64,000 nucleotides of DNA from Rodentibacter abscessus (GCF_047160095.1 NZ_AP038785.1:1240001-1304000); one strand, 5' to 3'. Shown: positions 1 to 9,268, numbered from the stretch's first letter. The notes: generated by a model not told the origin, from the sequence alone. Program-made: numbers and translations.

Positions 1-1648
1 AGCCTGTATAGGTAATCTCAATATCACCTTTTGGATTACTTTCATCTTTGACAGAAAGGCCTGATAATTGAATTAAGTTTTTAGCTAAATCGACAATTCG
101 AACAGCTTCACCCATATCTAAAATAAAAACATCTCCCCCCTTTGCCATTGCCCCAGCTTGGATAACAAGCTGAGCGGCTTCAGGAATAGTCATAAAATAG
201 CGAATAATATCCGGATGCGTGACAGTAATTGGCCCACCTCTTAGGATTTGCTTTCTAAATAGAGGGATTACTGAGCCAGATGAACCAAGAACGTTACCAA
301 AACGAACCATGCTAAAGCAGGTATGAGAATCTTTTAATTGCCCTGATAATGCTTGTAAACAAATCTCAGCCATACGTTTACTTGCCCCCATTACATTTGT
401 AGGGCGAACAGCTTTATCTGTTGAAATTAAAACGAAAGATTTAACGCTATGCTCTGTAGCACATTTTGCAACATTATAAGTTCCAAAAATATTATTTCTT
501 ACCCCTTCGATCATATTATATTCAACTAAAGGTACATGCTTATAAGCCGCCGCATGATAAATCGTATCAATATTAAAATTGGAGAGTACTTGATCTAATC
601 GTTCAATATCTTGCACATTTCCCAAAATAGGATAAATGTTAGTGTTCTGAATATTATTTTTTTTCACTATTTCCAATAATTCTTGGTGAATAGAGTAAAG
701 AGAAAATTCAGATAACTCAAATAAAACCAACTCTTTTGGATGATTTAATATGATTTGACGACATAATTCAGATCCAATAGAACCGCCCGCACCAGTCACC
801 ATCACAGATTTATCAAGAATATTTTCTTGCAACAATGCTTGGTTAGGTAAAACAGGTTCTCGCCCTAATAAATCTTCAATTTTTACTTCACGCAATTCAT
901 CAATTTTAGCATTTCCTTGTAAAATCTCTTCCATATCTGGAATTGTTTGAACTTTAATTTTTAAAGGAATAAGGCTATCAATAATAGCTTTACGTTCAGC
1001 ACGAGAAGCACTTGGGATTGCCAATAGGATCACTTTAATATTATATTTCTGAACTAATTTTGAAATATCTTTAAATGAAAAGATTTTATTTCCTAAAAGA
1101 TAAGTACCATGCAATTTAACATTATCATCAATAAAACCACGAATACGATAGCGATAAGCATGTTTAAGCATTACCGCTAATTGCCGTCCATTAGATCCTG
1201 CCCCATAAATTAAAACTGATTCGTTGTCTTTGTCCAAAATTAAACTAACATAGTAGCGAACTAACATCCTTACACTACCACATAGTAAAAATACATAAGA
1301 AAAGTAAATAATAGGTACTGTTCTTGGAATATCAGAACCTATAAAAAAAGAGAAAAAAATAAGACTTACAGATGAAACACAAGCTCCGCCTGCAACCATT
1401 GCTAACGCTTTAAAAGATATATACCGTAACACTGCACGATAAAGCCCTAATTTAACAAACGTGAACAACGTAATTACAATGGTGCAAAACAAGGTTGTCC
1501 AAATTTTAGTATTATCAAAAGCAACTATCCCCCCAAGCCTTGTCCAATAGGCAAGAAAAAAGGAGGATATAAGTAAAACGGCATCAGTAAAAAGACTTAT
1601 AATTCTTTTTTTAGGTCTAGAAATTTCAAATATAAGTGAATAGATCAT
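1..1648 (-). CDS. Membrane-bound nucleotide-sugar 4,6-dehydratase (PglF/WbpM/CapD family), 3' end off window
   Basis: Partial: 549 codons are visible and the C-terminus lies beyond the left edge (family members are about 600-650 residues). The start is the ATG at 1646-1648, preceded by AAGGAT. About four membrane helices occupy residues 10-130, followed by a first nucleotide-binding fold (LIYGAGSNG, about residue 148) and the catalytic SDR domain with TGAGGSIGSE near residue 280, STDKA near 406 and NVMGASK near 419, the lysine of which is the expected catalytic residue. Family members remove water from UDP-GlcNAc to give the 4-keto-6-deoxy sugar, at the inner face of the membrane. The aminotransferase at 2272-3483 would be the natural next enzyme. 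Exact product is inferred. Confidence 0.88.
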   Translation of the reverse strand, partial: MIYSLIFEISRPKKRIISLFTDAVLLISSFFLAYWTRLGGIVAFDNTKIWTTLFCTIVITLFTFVKLGLYRAVLRYISFKALAMVAGGACVSSVSLIFFSFFIGSDIPRTVPIIYFSYVFLLCGSVRMLVRYYVSLILDKDNESVLIYGAGSNGRQLAVMLKHAYRYRIRGFIDDNVKLHGTYLLGNKIFSFKDISKLVQKYNIKVILLAIPSASRAERKAIIDSLIPLKIKVQTIPDMEEILQGNAKIDELREVKIEDLLGREPVLPNQALLQENILDKSVMVTGAGGSIGSELCRQIILNHPKELVLFELSEFSLYSIHQELLEIVKKNNIQNTNIYPILGNVQDIERLDQVLSNFNIDTIYHAAAYKHVPLVEYNMIEGVRNNIFGTYNVAKCATEHSVKSFVLISTDKAVRPTNVMGASKRMAEICLQALSGQLKDSHTCFSMVRFGNVLGSSGSVIPLFRKQILRGGPITVTHPDIIRYFMTIPEAAQLVIQAGAMAKGGDVFILDMGEAVRIVDLAKNLIQLSGLSVKDESNPKGDIEITYTG

Positions 1649-1682
1649 AATAATATCCTTCGAAATGAGCTTACTAAATTAT

Positions 1683-2270
1683 CTAACGGATAATTTTTAG
1701 CATTGTTAGGAAAATGATTTTAAAATACTCAAATAAATTCTTATTTTGAATATATTTCATATTATATTTTATTTTTTCCGGCATAATCTTTTCAATATAA
1801 ATCTTTTCTGGATCATTAGATTTCCCTAATATCTCATTCTCATCCATATATTCAATAGATGCGTAATCAGTAATACCAGGCTTAATCGAAAGAACTTTTC
1901 TTTGTTCATTATTGTAAAGTTCCACATATTTTCTCACTTCTGGTCGGGGACCAACTAGACTCATATCTCCAACCAATACATTGATAAGTTGAGGTAGTTC
2001 ATCCAATTTATATTTTCGAATAAAATAACCAGAACGAGTAACACGTGGATCACATCCCCCTACAGTAATTAATCCTTTTTTATCAGCATCCATTACCATA
2101 GAACGAAATTTAAACAGTTCAAATTCTTTTCCATACAGTCCAATACGAATTTGCTTATAAAAAATAGGACCTTTTGAATCTAATTTAATCCAAATTACTA
2201 AAATAATAAAAATAGGGCTAAAAATAATTAGCCCGATCAAACTTAAAATAAAATCAAAAAAACGAATCAT
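1683..2270 (-). CDS. Initiating undecaprenyl-phosphate sugar-1-phosphate transferase (PglC-like, bacterial sugar transferase)
   Basis: A 195-residue short-form sugar transferase. It has one N-terminal hydrophobic membrane helix (residues 4-25), then the family signatures FKFRSM and DELPQLINVLVGDMSLVGPRP. It moves a sugar-1-phosphate from UDP-sugar to undecaprenyl phosphate on the cytoplasmic face, the first committed step of O-unit assembly. The short form without the extra N-terminal membrane domain resembles PglC, which uses bacillosamine-type sugars, rather than WbaP or WcaJ. An in-frame start exists 13 codons upstream, but it would overlap the aminotransferase; the ATG at 2268-2270 follows that gene's stop by one base and is preferred. 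Substrate is inferred from the neighbouring dehydratase and aminotransferase. Confidence 0.85.
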   Translation of the reverse strand: MIRFFDFILSLIGLIIFSPIFIILVIWIKLDSKGPIFYKQIRIGLYGKEFELFKFRSMVMDADKKGLITVGGCDPRVTRSGYFIRKYKLDELPQLINVLVGDMSLVGPRPEVRKYVELYNNEQRKVLSIKPGITDYASIEYMDENEILGKSNDPEKIYIEKIMPEKIKYNMKYIQNKNLFEYFKIIFLTMLKIIR

Positions 2271-2271
2271 T

Positions 2272-3483
2272 TTATTTAACCTTATTATAAGCATTAACAA
2301 CTGAATCAATAATAAAACTTACTTGCTCATTTGTTAATTGAGGATAAATTGGAAGAGATATTTCACATTTATAATTATTATATGATTGTGGATAATCTCC
2401 AATTTTATATCCTAGATTCTTAAATAAAGTAAGCATTGGCATTGGAATAAAATGAACATTCACCGCAACTTCATTTTTTGCAATTTCATCAATCATGGTA
2501 TCACGCTGTGCTTCAGTGAACCCCTTAACGCGTAGTGCGTATAAGTGATAGGAAGTTTCTTTTTCTCCTTGCTTTGATGGCGGTAAAATTGCCCAATCAA
2601 ACTGTTTAAACACATTATCATAAGTATCAAACACCCTTTTTCGTTCTTTTAGTAAATCTTCATAAATACGAATTTGGGCTAAACCAATGGCGGCATTTAC
2701 ATCTGCCATATTAATTTTCATTCCTAATCCCGTAATGTCATAACGCCACCCACCGGCTTTACTCTTAGAAAAAGCATCTTTTGTTTGACAGTTTAATGCC
2801 ATTTGTCTAAGTTCTGTATAAAGCTTCGTGTTATCAAAAGGTTCAGGCAAATTAATACAAATTGCCCCACCTTCTGCGGTAGTAACATTTTTCACTGCAT
2901 GTAATGAAAAAATAGCAATATCTGTCTCACTGCCTGTTCTGACATCTTTTTTATACCAAGCACCTAAAGAGTGAGCAGCATCATTTAACACCAAAATACG
3001 ACCAAGTTTTTTTTGGTTATCGCTTTCTGCCTTAAAGAGCGGTTGAATTTCGGAGGATTTTACCAAATCCATAATTTCATCATAATCACAAGGAAAACCT
3101 GCAATATCAACGGGGATAATTGCTTTCGTTCTTGGAGTAATTGCTTTTTTTATCCCCGCTAAAGAAATATTAAAATCTTCTGAAGTATCCACCATTATAG
3201 GTTTTGCTCCAGCATGAAGTACCGCTAACGCTGTTGCACTATAAGTATAAGCGGGGACAATCACTTCATCTCCCTCTTTCACACCAAACCAACGAAGCAT
3301 CATAATTGCTGCTGAAGTCCAAGAGTTGACACAAAGCACTTCCTTTGCTCCCGAAAAATGTCTAATTTCCTCTTCTAGAGCTTTTACTTTAGGGCCTGTT
3401 GTAATCCAACCTGAGTGTAGCGAATCAACCACTTCATTAATGATATCTTCATTAATATATGGGGGGGAAAATGGAATTTTCAT
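2272..3483 (-). CDS. DegT/DnrJ/EryC1-family PLP sugar aminotransferase (PglE-like)
   Basis: A 403-residue PLP enzyme of the sugar aminotransferase family. The N-terminus MKIPFSPPYI and the motif GWITTGPKVKALEE are typical, and the PLP-binding lysine sits in HAVKNVTTAEGG at about residue 198. The aspartate of LNDAAHSLGA contacts the cofactor. These enzymes transfer an amino group from glutamate to a 4-keto (or 3-keto) nucleotide sugar. With the dehydratase at 1-1648 this would make a UDP-4-amino-4,6-dideoxy-HexNAc. No acetyltransferase (PglD-type) is visible in the window. A run of seven C occurs at codons 6-8; it is short and probably stable. One base separates it from the next gene. Confidence 0.88.
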   Translation of the reverse strand: MKIPFSPPYINEDIINEVVDSLHSGWITTGPKVKALEEEIRHFSGAKEVLCVNSWTSAAIMMLRWFGVKEGDEVIVPAYTYSATALAVLHAGAKPIMVDTSEDFNISLAGIKKAITPRTKAIIPVDIAGFPCDYDEIMDLVKSSEIQPLFKAESDNQKKLGRILVLNDAAHSLGAWYKKDVRTGSETDIAIFSLHAVKNVTTAEGGAICINLPEPFDNTKLYTELRQMALNCQTKDAFSKSKAGGWRYDITGLGMKINMADVNAAIGLAQIRIYEDLLKERKRVFDTYDNVFKQFDWAILPPSKQGEKETSYHLYALRVKGFTEAQRDTMIDEIAKNEVAVNVHFIPMPMLTLFKNLGYKIGDYPQSYNNYKCEISLPIYPQLTNEQVSFIIDSVVNAYNKVK

Positions 3484-3496
3484 TTTATTAATCCTT

Positions 3497-4309
3497 CTAT
3501 CTAAATAATTTATATAGTAACCTTTTCACAAAACTAGGGGAAATTGACATCATAAAATATGCGATTGCATAAAAATCAGCTTTAATACCATAATTTAAAT
3601 CTCGATTAATATGGAATAGTCGGAATTTTAATAATCCAATGTTTTTTTTCCAATTTGCTCTACGCTTATAAAAATCAGAACTTCGTCTAAACTTTAAACC
3701 TACATAATTTATATTCGCAAATTTACAATTATTTAAGAACCCCTGATACCATAGCAAAGTATCTTCTGCCATAGTTAAATCTGAAAGGTATTTAACACCT
3801 TTCTCAAAAAAACTTCTTCTAAACATACAGGTGGGGTGGGCGATAGGATCCCGTTTAGAAAAGAAATTATATAATTCTTTATGTGATAACGGATATGAAA
3901 CGACATCCTTAATTATTTCATTCTTCTCATTAATTTCTTCGATAAAACAACCAACTACATCAATGCTAGGATTATTTTTTAAAAAGGCAATTTGTTTTTC
4001 AAAACGTTCAGGCATAGCAATGTCATCAGTATCCATTCGAGCAATAAAATCACCGCTACATTCCTTTAATCCAACACTTAATGCATTACCTAAACCAACA
4101 TTTTTCTCTAATGGAATAGTTTTTAATTTATCTTTTAAGGTTGATTTCCACTCTGAAATAGCAAACTCTAGTTCTGTTGTTAAAGGACCATCTTGTACCA
4201 AGACAATTTCATCGGGTTTTAAAGTTTGATTAGTCCAAATACTTTCCATAGCCTGGTTAAAATACTCTGATTTTTCTTTGTGATAAATGGACATTAACAC
4301 TGATAACAT
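3497..4309 (-). CDS. Family 2 glycosyltransferase
   Basis: A 270-residue GT-A fold glycosyltransferase. The N-terminal half has the nucleotide-binding start LSVLMSIYHKE and VLVQDGP, and the metal-binding acidic motif is RMDTDDIAMPER near residue 95, so it is likely inverting and Mg/Mn dependent. The C-terminal end (PSFVKRLLYKLFR) is basic and amphipathic and may hold it at the inner membrane face. The start is the ATG at 4307-4309 with GGAG five bases upstream; a GTG two codons earlier is less likely. It should add one sugar to the lipid-linked O-unit. Donor and linkage cannot be read from sequence. Confidence 0.88.
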   Translation of the reverse strand: MLSVLMSIYHKEKSEYFNQAMESIWTNQTLKPDEIVLVQDGPLTTELEFAISEWKSTLKDKLKTIPLEKNVGLGNALSVGLKECSGDFIARMDTDDIAMPERFEKQIAFLKNNPSIDVVGCFIEEINEKNEIIKDVVSYPLSHKELYNFFSKRDPIAHPTCMFRRSFFEKGVKYLSDLTMAEDTLLWYQGFLNNCKFANINYVGLKFRRSSDFYKRRANWKKNIGLLKFRLFHINRDLNYGIKADFYAIAYFMMSISPSFVKRLLYKLFR

Positions 4310-4317
4310 AATCACTC

Positions 4318-5349
4318 CTATAATTCAAAAGAAGCCTTTTCAGAAAATCTTTTATCTAAAAATTCTATCATTTTATCTTTGATAACTTGATAATCCGAAT
4401 CAGATAAAGCGGGTGAATCATTAAAGCATATGAATTTAGGTTGTTGTTCATCACATTTCCTAATCATTTTATCTAAATAATCAACGGAAAAAATATTATC
4501 TTCAATGCCATCATTATACTTAAATGGAAAAAAATCACCTTTTGCTAAATGCCAATAGCGATATAGATATGGAGTTATATCTGTATTGGATCTAAAACGA
4601 TTTTTTGAGCAATTTTTCATTTCCATATAAAAATTCTCTTTTACCTCAAGTAGAGTTCTTTTCAAATATGGCTGAGGAAGGTGCCAATGTTCAAACCAGA
4701 AATACTTTTTGTATATTTTTTTCAGTAAAAAATTACTAAATTTATTTAACATTGAATAACTTTTATGGTAAAGAAATTTATTATTAAGTTCTGATGGTTT
4801 AAAAAATTTATTTATTAGGGATATATTATTATTAAGTGAATGAATCCAAGAATCAATATTTTTAACCATTGCAAAAGCTTTATTACGAGGAATCCAGCCA
4901 TGACATAAAAAATCAACAGGTATTCCATCTACAAAAAAACGTTCAACATTTGTTTGGGAGAAAATAATCATATCATCGTTTAAATAAACAAAATGTTCTG
5001 ATAAATCTTGGATATTAGATAAATTCATTTCTATTGAATTTGAGTTAAAGACTGGTAAGTGTTCCTTATACTCATAAATATCATTATGTGTTACTAACTT
5101 AATTTTAGGAGAATGAATATCTAACCAATTCGGATAATGTCCACTGGTAATCAAATAAATCTTATTATACCAAGGGCAATTTTTCTCTATTGAGCGTAAT
5201 ACATATTTTAATGTGCCTGAATCTCTAAACCTTGCATTAGAATTGGCATCTGAAGATGATTCATTTACTGAATACTTCTGTCTTAGTTTTTGCCAATCCA
5301 GATCTTGATTATCGACCCAAGGCAATACAAAATCAATTTTAATAGGCAT
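4318..5349 (-). CDS. Stealth-family sugar-phosphate transferase
   Basis: A 343-residue protein with the conserved blocks of the Stealth family: CR1 at the N-terminus (IDFVLPWVDNQDLDWQ), CR2 around residues 40-80 (ARFRDSGTLKYVLRSIEKN, then IYLITSGHYPNWL), and YLNDDMIIF near residue 130. Stealth proteins in capsule and exopolysaccharide loci transfer hexose-1-phosphate, creating phosphodiester links in the polymer. The gene is preceded by a very strong ribosome site (AGGAGGGGGAG). Its position in a Wzx/Wzy/Wzz operon suggests the repeating unit contains a phosphodiester-linked sugar; this is inferred, not seen. Confidence 0.86.
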   Translation of the reverse strand: MPIKIDFVLPWVDNQDLDWQKLRQKYSVNESSSDANSNARFRDSGTLKYVLRSIEKNCPWYNKIYLITSGHYPNWLDIHSPKIKLVTHNDIYEYKEHLPVFNSNSIEMNLSNIQDLSEHFVYLNDDMIIFSQTNVERFFVDGIPVDFLCHGWIPRNKAFAMVKNIDSWIHSLNNNISLINKFFKPSELNNKFLYHKSYSMLNKFSNFLLKKIYKKYFWFEHWHLPQPYLKRTLLEVKENFYMEMKNCSKNRFRSNTDITPYLYRYWHLAKGDFFPFKYNDGIEDNIFSVDYLDKMIRKCDEQQPKFICFNDSPALSDSDYQVIKDKMIEFLDKRFSEKASFEL

Positions 5350-5362
5350 CTCCCCCTCCTAA

Positions 5363-6742
5363 TTAGTTATTATTCTTTTTAATGTTAATAGTTAATTCGG
5401 CTATATGCCAAATAATAATAAAAAGCATAAACTCATAAAATAATTCAAATAGCTCTCCTCTTGGAAGAAAAAATAAAGTTGATAAGAACAAATAGGATAA
5501 ATATTTAAATTTTGGACTATTTTTATTTAATTCAAAGTGCAAAACTATAAAACCTAATAGGAAAATACCTAAAAATACCGATATTTTAGAATCACCAATA
5601 CTATATAATTCTGTTATATATGATGCTCCTGTACCTTCTCCTCCTAAAAAAGCATCAAGATCTAGAACAGCAGTTAGCTCATGACTTAAATAATTTGTCT
5701 TCTTTAATAAATTTAAAGATTGCCCTTCTCTATTTATTCTATCTACAATAGGTGAAATCAGGTAAGGGTACTCTTTAGATAAATTATTTTTGTATTCTAT
5801 ATAATAAGGTAATACCAACCCAGAAATACCTTGTTGAGCAAAGAAATCACTTAATGCTGCAGTAAGAGCTAATTCACGATCATTGCCCTGAGATCTAGAT
5901 AAATTAATCATTTGAGAAATAAAAGCAAATGGTATAAGGATTAAAAAAGCAATCGCAAATAGTTTTTTCAAGGAAACTTTATATACTCTTATAAAAGAAA
6001 ACCAATACCATATAAGAAATAAAATAGTAATACCAAATTCTGCACGTTTTCCTGAAATTAAATATACCAAAGTAACCGGCACAGTAAATACAGATAATTT
6101 AATAAAATCTTTTTTACTTAAATTTGATGAAATATAAAAAGACACACCAATTAAATACAATTTATAACTAACAAACTCAATAATACGCTCTATACCAGAA
6201 ATAGAATTATCAAGATATAAAGAAAGATACCCAGAAGACATAACATTTTTGAGTATCATCATAAGTTTAAAAGTAACACCAGGTAAAGATAATAATATTA
6301 TGTAATAACCTAACCTTTTAAAAAAGTTGGTATTGATGTTATTGTCTTGAATATTATTCTTTTTATCAAAAAAACAAATAAAAGAATAAGAAAATGCTAA
6401 TGATATTATGGATAAAATATATGTAAGGATACTCTCCTTCATAGTCGATTGTTCAAATAAATTTCCAATAAATCTTGTTGCTAAACTCACTGGATATGGA
6501 AGTAGTCCTAAAAAATCTAATATAAACCTAGAATAAATAAATAGTCCAAAAACAATAGAAACAAGTAAAAGCAAGGGATATTTATTGAAGTTTAGAACAG
6601 CCCAACCTAAATTTATAAAATAAAATAAGAATAAGATAAATTCTAGATATATTAACCCAATATCTATATCTAACACTTCTATAGTAAAGGATAATAGTAA
6701 GAAAGAAATTATTGAGAATATATTATAAAGAAAATAAAACAT
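5363..6742 (-). CDS. wzy: O-antigen polymerase (Wzy-like) integral membrane protein
   Basis: A 459-residue protein with about ten to twelve hydrophobic helices and a long hydrophilic stretch around residues 300-375 containing NLSRSQGNDRELALT and SHELTAVLDLDAFLGGEGTG, as expected for the periplasmic loop of a Wzy polymerase. Wzy proteins have little sequence conservation, so the call rests on topology and on lying between the flippase and glycosyltransferase genes. It would polymerise lipid-linked O-units in the periplasm. An upstream in-frame start would overlap the flippase gene by 20 codons; the ATG at 6740-6742 follows that gene's TAA by one base and is preferred. Confidence 0.75.
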   Translation of the reverse strand: MFYFLYNIFSIISFLLLSFTIEVLDIDIGLIYLEFILFLFYFINLGWAVLNFNKYPLLLLVSIVFGLFIYSRFILDFLGLLPYPVSLATRFIGNLFEQSTMKESILTYILSIISLAFSYSFICFFDKKNNIQDNNINTNFFKRLGYYIILLSLPGVTFKLMMILKNVMSSGYLSLYLDNSISGIERIIEFVSYKLYLIGVSFYISSNLSKKDFIKLSVFTVPVTLVYLISGKRAEFGITILFLIWYWFSFIRVYKVSLKKLFAIAFLILIPFAFISQMINLSRSQGNDRELALTAALSDFFAQQGISGLVLPYYIEYKNNLSKEYPYLISPIVDRINREGQSLNLLKKTNYLSHELTAVLDLDAFLGGEGTGASYITELYSIGDSKISVFLGIFLLGFIVLHFELNKNSPKFKYLSYLFLSTLFFLPRGELFELFYEFMLFIIIWHIAELTINIKKNNN

Positions 6743-6743
6743 A

Positions 6744-7985
6744 TTACACCCAATATAACAATTTATACTTCTTACATAAATATACTCTATGGCACAACTC
6801 AATAAACACTGAAGAATTATAAGCCAAAACTAAAGCAAGTATAGATATCTCTGAGAAATAATATATCCCAGAACATATAAGAAAGTATGAAACCAATGAA
6901 ATCATCATATTTTTAAAGAAACTCTTACTATAACCGTTAGGTATAAGTAAAAAATATCCTATAGAAGAACTTACAGACGCTAAAATCACATATACAGCCA
7001 TTACCCATAAAAATTCCTTGATAACTAACATATTAGAACTGGATAATAATATAATAATGAAATCCGAGAACTCAATAATGAATATATAACTTAATAAGCT
7101 AAGGATAAAAATACTAATTAAAATAGGCTTCACTTGCTTTGATCGTTTATTTTTTGAAAAATACGGAAAGAAAGCCGTGTTAATATTGACAAAAATACTT
7201 CTAAATGCCCAAACAATTTTCTCTGCTAAATCATAATATGCAACAGCATGCATTCCAATAAAGTTCCCTAGCAGCATAATATTAGTTTTATCTTTCAATA
7301 TAGCCATAATATCTGAGAAAAAAAAGACAACACTATTTTTCATATAGAAAATAAGTGTTGTTATATTAGGTAACTTAAAATTAATTACCTTACTTCTGAT
7401 TAGAATAGATATAGAGATCAAAAAAACAATCAATGAACCAAATAAATAACATAAAGGAACAAGCAAATAGTCTGAATCATTCTTCACGAATAAGAGAATA
7501 CAAAGTAATGAAACAACTTTAGCACTAAGGTTAATTAGTGTAATATATTTCATTCTTTCTATACCTTGAAAATACCAAATAGGCAATAAAATTTCTAGAA
7601 AAGCGGCTAATAAAGAATAAATATATATTTTAGATTCAACTATCTCTATTAAAGAAAAATAACTAAAAAATAGCCCAATAGAAATCATAAATAATATTAT
7701 TTCTAAAAATACAACATTTATAAAAATTTCACTTAACTTTCCCTTGTCATTTCTAAAATAGCTTATCTGCTGAGTTGCATATGTACTGAATCCAAACCGA
7801 ATAAATACAGCAAAATAAGAGGCTATTGATTGAGAAAAGATAACTAAACCATATTTATCAATTCCTAATCTATTTAATAATAAAGGCAATATTACTAATG
7901 GCAGCACCATATTTCCGAATTGCACTACAGATAAATATAAAAAATTATTTATCTGAACTTTATATTGATTAAAATAACTAGACAT
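6744..7985 (-). CDS. wzx: O-unit flippase (Wzx, polysaccharide transporter family)
   Basis: A 413-residue polytopic protein with about twelve hydrophobic helices. The N-terminal block NFLYLSVVQFGNMVLPLVIL and NRLGIDKYGLVIFSQSIASY is characteristic of Wzx/RfbX proteins, which translocate undecaprenyl-PP-linked oligosaccharide from the inner to outer leaflet. The start overlaps the stop of wzz (TAATG), showing tight translational coupling. The 3' end abuts the wzy gene. Low GC and heavy use of A/T-ending codons match the rest of this locus and differ from the housekeeping genes to the right. Confidence 0.88.
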   Translation of the reverse strand: MSSYFNQYKVQINNFLYLSVVQFGNMVLPLVILPLLLNRLGIDKYGLVIFSQSIASYFAVFIRFGFSTYATQQISYFRNDKGKLSEIFINVVFLEIILFMISIGLFFSYFSLIEIVESKIYIYSLLAAFLEILLPIWYFQGIERMKYITLINLSAKVVSLLCILLFVKNDSDYLLVPLCYLFGSLIVFLISISILIRSKVINFKLPNITTLIFYMKNSVVFFFSDIMAILKDKTNIMLLGNFIGMHAVAYYDLAEKIVWAFRSIFVNINTAFFPYFSKNKRSKQVKPILISIFILSLLSYIFIIEFSDFIIILLSSSNMLVIKEFLWVMAVYVILASVSSSIGYFLLIPNGYSKSFFKNMMISLVSYFLICSGIYYFSEISILALVLAYNSSVFIELCHRVYLCKKYKLLYWV

Positions 7986-9103
7986 TATCTATTCTTAAAG
8001 ATCATTTTATAAAAAGCTTGGATTAAGATGTAGAAAACGGAAATTAACATACCAAAAATAAAGCCAATTATAAGAATTAATACTTTATTTGGCTTATCCC
8101 TAACCACAGGATAATCCGGCGATGCCTGATAAGTAAAGGTATTCGCTTTCACTGATTTCGCTTTTTCATATAAAGGTTCGAGTTCCTTTAATTGTTCTTG
8201 AATTTGATAATATCTCGGTGGATAAATAATTTCTTTTGCTGAAATCGTATCAATTTGTGCTTTTAGATATTTTTCGCCTAGCATAAATAAATATGAGCTA
8301 TCATTTAATTTCGAATCGGATAAAGGTACTTTAGTATCCGTTAAAGCCAAAGTTGGAATTGCAATGCCATTTCCTGTCGGTTGAGAAAACTGATGAATAC
8401 CTGCTTGCTTAGCAATATCATAAGCTTGAGTTAGATTTTCTAAAGAAATATCCTTCTGAATAGTTAAATTCTGGCTAATTTTTTGTGCCTCATATCTAAG
8501 CGCGGCAATTTTTTGTTCAAAGTTTATAAGAAAATTCTCTTTTTCCAATTTAAATGCAGCTTCGTTGATATTATGAATAAAGCCTTGCAATGTATTTTGT
8601 GCCAGATCTGCTGTTGGAGCTGATGACAAAGATAAACGATGTGCTATCGCATTCGGCTCTTTTTTCGTATCAGGTTTGCTGATGACTGTTTCTTCATTAA
8701 CTAATTTAGCTAATGTTTGACGAGCGCCCCTTTCATCTTGCTCAGAGGATAATTGCTTATACAACTCAGATTCTAAAAAAAACCTCTGTTTAACATCAGC
8801 AGAAGCTGCAAGACGAACAAATTGATCAAATAAGTTTGTTTTTAAATCACTCGCTTTTAGTTCCTCACCCACAATTCGGCCATATTCCTTTCTGATTGAG
8901 AAATAATCGCCAAAATCAACTAATTGAGGCGCAATCACTTCAGCTTTTGAAGTCCACTTTTCCTGAGCAGTAAAAGCATAAACACCGGCAATAGCCGTAA
9001 AAATAAATGCCGATAAAATGATCCAAATTTTTTTATTCCATAAAACTTTTATTAATTCAATAAGATCGATCTCATCATTTGTAGTCGTGCCGGTATGATT
9101 CAT
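7985..9103 (-). CDS. wzz: Polysaccharide chain-length determinant (Wzz)
   Basis: A 372-residue Wzz-family protein, first gene of the O-antigen operon. An N-terminal helix (about residues 28-48, KIWIILSAFIFTAIAGVYAF) and a C-terminal helix (about 345-365, VLILIIGFIFGMLISVFYIL) flank a periplasmic coiled-coil-rich domain. The Pro-rich segment before the second helix (SPDYPVVRDKPNKVLIL) is the usual Wzz signature. It sets the modal length of the polymer made by Wzy. GAGGG lies upstream of the ATG. Compared with the downstream genes, composition is closer to the chromosome average, so the horizontally variable part may begin after it. Confidence 0.9.
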   Translation of the reverse strand: MNHTGTTTNDEIDLIELIKVLWNKKIWIILSAFIFTAIAGVYAFTAQEKWTSKAEVIAPQLVDFGDYFSIRKEYGRIVGEELKASDLKTNLFDQFVRLAASADVKQRFFLESELYKQLSSEQDERGARQTLAKLVNEETVISKPDTKKEPNAIAHRLSLSSAPTADLAQNTLQGFIHNINEAAFKLEKENFLINFEQKIAALRYEAQKISQNLTIQKDISLENLTQAYDIAKQAGIHQFSQPTGNGIAIPTLALTDTKVPLSDSKLNDSSYLFMLGEKYLKAQIDTISAKEIIYPPRYYQIQEQLKELEPLYEKAKSVKANTFTYQASPDYPVVRDKPNKVLILIIGFIFGMLISVFYILIQAFYKMIFKNR

Positions 9104-9146
9104 TATAAAGCCCTCAATAATTTATGCTCATAAAATCTTCTTGTGT

Positions 9147-9175
9147 ATTTTACCTGATATAACCTTTCATCACAA
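9147..9175 (-). promoter_or_regulatory. Putative sigma-70 promoter of the O-antigen operon
   Basis: On the minus strand a TTGTGA hexamer (9170-9175) and TAAAAT (9147-9152) are separated by exactly 17 bases, about 45 bases before the wzz ATG. No JUMPstart/ops element was seen. Confidence 0.45.
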
Positions 9176-9207
9176 ATCAGGAATTGAAAATTAATGTAAA
9201 GCCTAAC

Positions 9208-9238
9208 AAAAAATGCGACCAAAACTGACCGCACTTTT
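9208..9238 (-). terminator. glnA terminator formed with an uptake signal
   Basis: Read on the minus strand: AAAAGTGCG, a short loop, then CGCATTTTTTT. An imperfect stem with a T-run lies 30 bases past the glnA stop. One arm is an AAGTGCGGT uptake signal (9228-9236). Confidence 0.6.
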
Positions 9239-9268
9239 CTTGTTAAGACTATAATTTCCTATTGCAAA

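Noticed and set aside
3461..3469. Run of seven G (C7 in the coding strand) at codons 6-8 of the aminotransferase as a phase-variable switch
   Set aside because: Seven is short for slipped-strand switching in Pasteurellaceae, where tetranucleotide repeats are usual; frame is intact.
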